A stretch of DNA of 7,139 nt, taken from NCBI GenBank assembly GCA_045599805.1, contig JAZRWQ010000053.1:1-7139 (forward strand), in the 5' to 3' direction. Shown one piece after another: positions 5,234-7,139 of this stretch. The notes under the pieces are model-generated. The model saw nothing but the letters and a program-made list of their open reading frames with translations, ran no database searches and was not told the origin of the DNA. Numbering within the stretch: position 1 is the stretch's first letter; every line of letters begins with the position of its first letter. The stretch comes from JAZRWQ01 sp045599805. Lineage in GTDB: Bacteria; Bacillota; Clostridia; Oscillospirales; UMGS1783. The translations under genes were made by a program, and so were the position numbers.

Positions 5234-6088
5234 ATGATAAATTCGGTTACAGATACATACACCCTTTCAAACGGCGTTAAAATCCCCGTGCTCGGCTACG
5301 GCACATGGAAGTCGGCACCCGAAGATACCGTTTCGGGCGTGGAATTTGCCTTAAAGGCAGGCTACCGCCATATCGACACCGCCTATATCTACGGCAACGA
5401 GGAAAGCGTTGGCGAGGGCATAAGGAAAAGCGGCGTTGCAAGAGGCGATATATTTTTAACCACCAAGCACTGGACGACACACCGCGGCTTCGATAAAACA
5501 AAAGAGGCGATAGATATTTCCCTCAAAAACTTAGGCGTGGACTATTTTGATTTATATCTTATCCATTGGCCCTGCGTTAAGAAGACAAACGATGACTGGG
5601 CGCAGATCAACGCCGATACATGGCGCGGCTTTGAGGATGCCTACAAGGCGGGCAAGATCCGCGCGATAGGCGTTTCCAATTTCAAAAAGGAGCAGATGGA
5701 TGCTCTTTTAAATATGTGCGAAATAAAGCCGATGGTAAATCAGATAGAATTTCATCCCGGCTATACGCAGATAGATAACGTGGAATATTCCAAATCCCTC
5801 GGTATGCTCGTTGAGGCGTGGAGTCCTCTGGGCTGCGGCGAGGTGCTTAAGGATAAACGCATTATCGCCATGGCTGAAAAGTACGGCAAATCCCCGGCAC
5901 AGCTTTGCTTGAGATTTGCTCTGCAAAGCGACGTCGTGCCACTTTGCAAGTCGGTGCATCACGAGCGTATACTCGATAATACGAGAATATTTGATTTTGA
6001 AATAACGCAAAGCGATATGCTTATTCTTAATTCGTTAAGCTATATGGGCTTTTCGGGGCTTAATCCCGATGATGCCCCGGCAAACTGA
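5234..6088 (+). CDS. Aldo/keto reductase (AKR5-type, NADPH-dependent)
   Basis: An oxidoreductase of 284 residues, a normal length for a bacterial AKR, expected to reduce aldehydes or ketones with NAD(P)H in the cytosol. All four catalytic residues are at canonical positions: Asp48 and Tyr53 in HIDTAYIYGNEESVG, Lys78 in FLTTKHW, and His111 in DLYLIHWP. Further family marks are NGVKIPVLGYGTW (13-25), IRAIGVSNF, VNQIEFHPGY, EAWSPLG and the cofactor-binding KSVHHERILDN. KHW replaces the more usual KLW and CKS the more usual PKS, so cofactor affinity or substrate may differ from well-known members. The start is supported by GGAGG at 5222-5226 with 7-nt spacing. It is the first gene of an operon with the acetyltransferase. 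The physiological substrate cannot be deduced. Confidence 0.93.
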   Translation: MINSVTDTYTLSNGVKIPVLGYGTWKSAPEDTVSGVEFALKAGYRHIDTAYIYGNEESVGEGIRKSGVARGDIFLTTKHWTTHRGFDKTKEAIDISLKNLGVDYFDLYLIHWPCVKKTNDDWAQINADTWRGFEDAYKAGKIRAIGVSNFKKEQMDALLNMCEIKPMVNQIEFHPGYTQIDNVEYSKSLGMLVEAWSPLGCGEVLKDKRIIAMAEKYGKSPAQLCLRFALQSDVVPLCKSVHHERILDNTRIFDFEITQSDMLILNSLSYMGFSGLNPDDAPAN

Positions 6089-6102
6089 CAAAGGAGAAAA
6101 AT

Positions 6103-6645
6103 ATGCCCGAAAAACCGATATTGCCCCAGCTTATAATGCGCTGGCAAAACGACCATATTGAAAAGCATGAGCCCAAGCTTCCCGACGGGTGCGAGCTTGC
6201 GCTTTTTCCGGAAACCGAAAACGCGGTACACGAGTGGCTCCGAATAGTGCAGTACGGGCTTTCGGACGGGCTTATGGACGAGGCCTTTTACAGAAGCACG
6301 ATGGAAAACTATCCGCACTACTCTTCCGACAAGTGCTTTTTCGTAAAGTACAGGGGCGAATATGCCGCAACGGTTACGGTTATATGCAACTATGAAAAAA
6401 AAGACGGCTATATCCACATGGTTGCCTGCAAGGATTATGCGCGCGGTATCGGCATAGGCAACTGGATGTCGGCGTATGCCGATTATATTCTGCGCAGAGA
6501 GGGAATGGAAACTGCGCATCTTACTACCGATGACTGGCGTATAAGCGCGATAAAATCCTATCTCAAATACGGCTTTATGCCCGACACCGCTTCTCACGAA
6601 AGCTTTAAGGACAGATGGGATAAAATATATAAAATCATAAAATAA
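6103..6645 (+). CDS. GNAT-family N-acetyltransferase
   Basis: This 180-residue protein probably transfers an acetyl group from acetyl-CoA to an amine; the acceptor is unknown. The acetyl-CoA pyrophosphate loop is the R-x-x-G-x-G motif RGIGIG at residues 114-119, after the beta strand GYIHMVAC (102-109). The later motif HLTTDDWRISAIKSYLKYGFMP is the usual C-terminal GNAT block in which a basic residue and Ala-Ile precede a Tyr and Gly-Phe. The N-terminal ~75 residues (EWLRIVQYGLSDG and EAFYRSTMENYP) form the variable acceptor-binding part. It starts 14 nt after the reductase stop with AAGGAG at 6091-6096, so the two are co-transcribed and could modify the same small molecule in sequence, though this is only inference from co-location. 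It has no clear terminator of its own before the insertion sequence. Confidence 0.88.
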   Translation: MPEKPILPQLIMRWQNDHIEKHEPKLPDGCELALFPETENAVHEWLRIVQYGLSDGLMDEAFYRSTMENYPHYSSDKCFFVKYRGEYAATVTVICNYEKKDGYIHMVACKDYARGIGIGNWMSAYADYILRREGMETAHLTTDDWRISAIKSYLKYGFMPDTASHESFKDRWDKIYKIIK

Positions 6646-6706
6646 AAAATGCCTGCCGGGTAACACCCGTGAGATAGTCAATAGTTTGTAGACACAAAAA
6701 AAAGAG

Positions 6707-7139
6707 TTAAGCTGCCAGTTCAATACGATATTGAACCGGTGGCTTTTTATTAAGTTTTCTTAAAGGTTTAACATTGTTGAAATAATAAATGGTTTTGTCA
6801 ACTGCTTTTGTTATGTCATCGCATTTTGAGTACTCAAAATGCGATGACATAACATCTTTGAATCTGCCGAAAAAGGATTCAATGACAGCGTTATCTCTTG
6901 GATTGCCGGCTCTTGACATACTTTGAATAATGTTGTATGATTTAAGCAGGTTGCAATAACCTGCTGATGAGTATTGGACACCTTGGTCGCTGTGGAAAAG
7001 GATTTGGGTATCAGTACTCATCTTTGCTTTTTCAAGGATCCTTTTAGCCGGCTTCATAACAAGTAGGTTATCAAAATTCTCGCCGAGTTCGTAATCAATT
7101 ATCTCATTATTGAATAAATCCATAAAGCAGGCAAGATAA
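6707..7139 (-). CDS. IS3-family transposase OrfB, C-terminal part (IS150-like, DDE)
   Basis: The frame is open to the right edge, so the 5' part is missing and the ATG at 7123 is internal (the residues before it read YLACF). The fragment carries the second Asp and the Glu of the DDE catalytic triad: the Asp in FHSDQGVQYSS (codon 6986-6988) and the Glu in NAVIESFFGRFK (codon 6878-6880). Exactly 35 residues separate them, which is the D35E spacing of retroviral-type integrases and IS3 transposases. The end, IYYFNNVKPLRKLNKKPPVQYR, is the typical C-terminal block of the family. The first catalytic Asp lies outside. No stop or frameshift interrupts the visible part, so the enzyme may be intact. 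Codons just after the catalytic Glu form a perfect 46-bp palindrome. It is antisense to the acetyltransferase operon. Confidence 0.92.
   Translation of the reverse strand, partial: YLACFMDLFNNEIIDYELGENFDNLLVMKPAKRILEKAKMSTDTQILFHSDQGVQYSSAGYCNLLKSYNIIQSMSRAGNPRDNAVIESFFGRFKDVMSSHFEYSKCDDITKAVDKTIYYFNNVKPLRKLNKKPPVQYRIELAA
6714..6748 (+). terminator. Terminator-like hairpin inside the transposase 3' end, facing incoming transcription
   Basis: GTTCAATA (6718-6725) pairs with TATTGAAC (6729-6736) around CGA. GCCA (6714-6717) continues the stem with TGGC (6740-6743) across a 3-nt bulge. TTTTT follows at once (6744-6748). On the plus strand this could stop read-through from the reductase/acetyltransferase operon, which has no terminator of its own. 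Confidence 0.5.
6809..6854. repeat. Perfect spacerless 46-bp palindrome within the transposase gene
   Basis: Bases 6809-6831 are the exact reverse complement of 6832-6854, with no mismatch and no central spacer; the centre is GAGT/ACTC. It spans from the last base of an Asp codon through 15 codons reading VMSSHFEYSKCDDIT. These still fit the IS3 transposase pattern (SHF-Y---DD), so the gene is not interrupted. The RNA could fold into a hairpin of about 21 bp. Confidence 0.95.

Larger units (their letters stand above)
6670..7139 (-). mobile_element. IS3-family insertion sequence, transposase 3' end (continues right)
   Basis: The transposase fragment at 6707-7139 defines the element. The outer boundary is uncertain. 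IS3-family ends start with TG, and TGAGATAGTC at 6670 or TGTAGACACA at 6687 could be the terminal base pairs. The other end, the first transposase frame and the inverted repeat partner are outside the window, so neither the boundary nor a target duplication can be confirmed. Confidence 0.75.

Noticed and set aside
6657..6669. Short hairpin CGGGT-AAC-ACCCG as a terminator of the acetyltransferase gene
   Set aside because: It is only a 5-bp stem with no T-run after it.
6040..6723. A 227-codon open frame on the minus strand over the acetyltransferase gene
   Set aside because: It is antisense to a clear GNAT gene, runs across the IS boundary, has no recognisable domain, and looks like a by-product of codon bias.
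1..7139. CRISPR array, tRNA, rRNA or known riboswitch
   Set aside because: No regularly spaced repeats, cloverleaf or conserved aptamer core was seen. The leaders before the GH27 and reductase genes are too short to hold a riboswitch.

Overview
The window looks like a chromosome segment of an anaerobic Bacillota (Clostridia, perhaps an Oscillospiraceae-type gut commensal). The evidence is strong GGAGG-type ribosome binding sites, sigma-A style promoters, the NifU-like scaffold/GGGtGRT gene pair typical of anaerobes, an intracellular GH27 alpha-galactosidase, and an IS3-family transposase. The taxonomic call is inference from gene content only.

Layout, left to right. (1) Positions 1-1369: the 3' end of an iron-sulfur scaffold-type gene, then a complete GGGtGRT-family gene 18 nt downstream, closed by a perfect-stem terminator. 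(2) 1373-2888: a single-gene unit with an extended -10 promoter, a cytoplasmic GH27 alpha-galactosidase carrying an N-terminal Ig-like domain, and a second terminator of the same sequence family. (3) 2852-4507: a visibly AT-rich islet with three small genes. These are a leftward XRE/Cro-type regulator, a rightward lipoprotein, and a rightward single-pass membrane protein of unknown function. The regulator and lipoprotein genes diverge from promoters whose -35 boxes overlap. The rightward promoter is a perfect consensus with a 20-bp palindrome in its spacer that reaches into the -10 box. The islet is bracketed by two 37-bp direct repeats (35/37 identical) that are themselves terminator hairpins. 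(4) 4507-6645: a leftward SanA/YdcF-type (DUF218) membrane protein and, from a second back-to-back promoter pair, a rightward two-gene operon of an aldo/keto reductase and a GNAT acetyltransferase. (5) About 6670-7139: one end of an IS3-family (IS150-like) insertion sequence, with the transposase running off the right edge. Its coding region contains a perfect, spacerless 46-bp palindrome.

The strongest unexplained signals are the 46-bp palindrome inside the transposase gene, the putative regulator/operator switch in the AT-rich islet, and the islet's flanking terminator-like direct repeats. The scaffold/GGGtGRT pair is a conserved family pair for which I know no established biochemical role. 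Nothing in the window resembles a CRISPR array, tRNA, rRNA or a known riboswitch.
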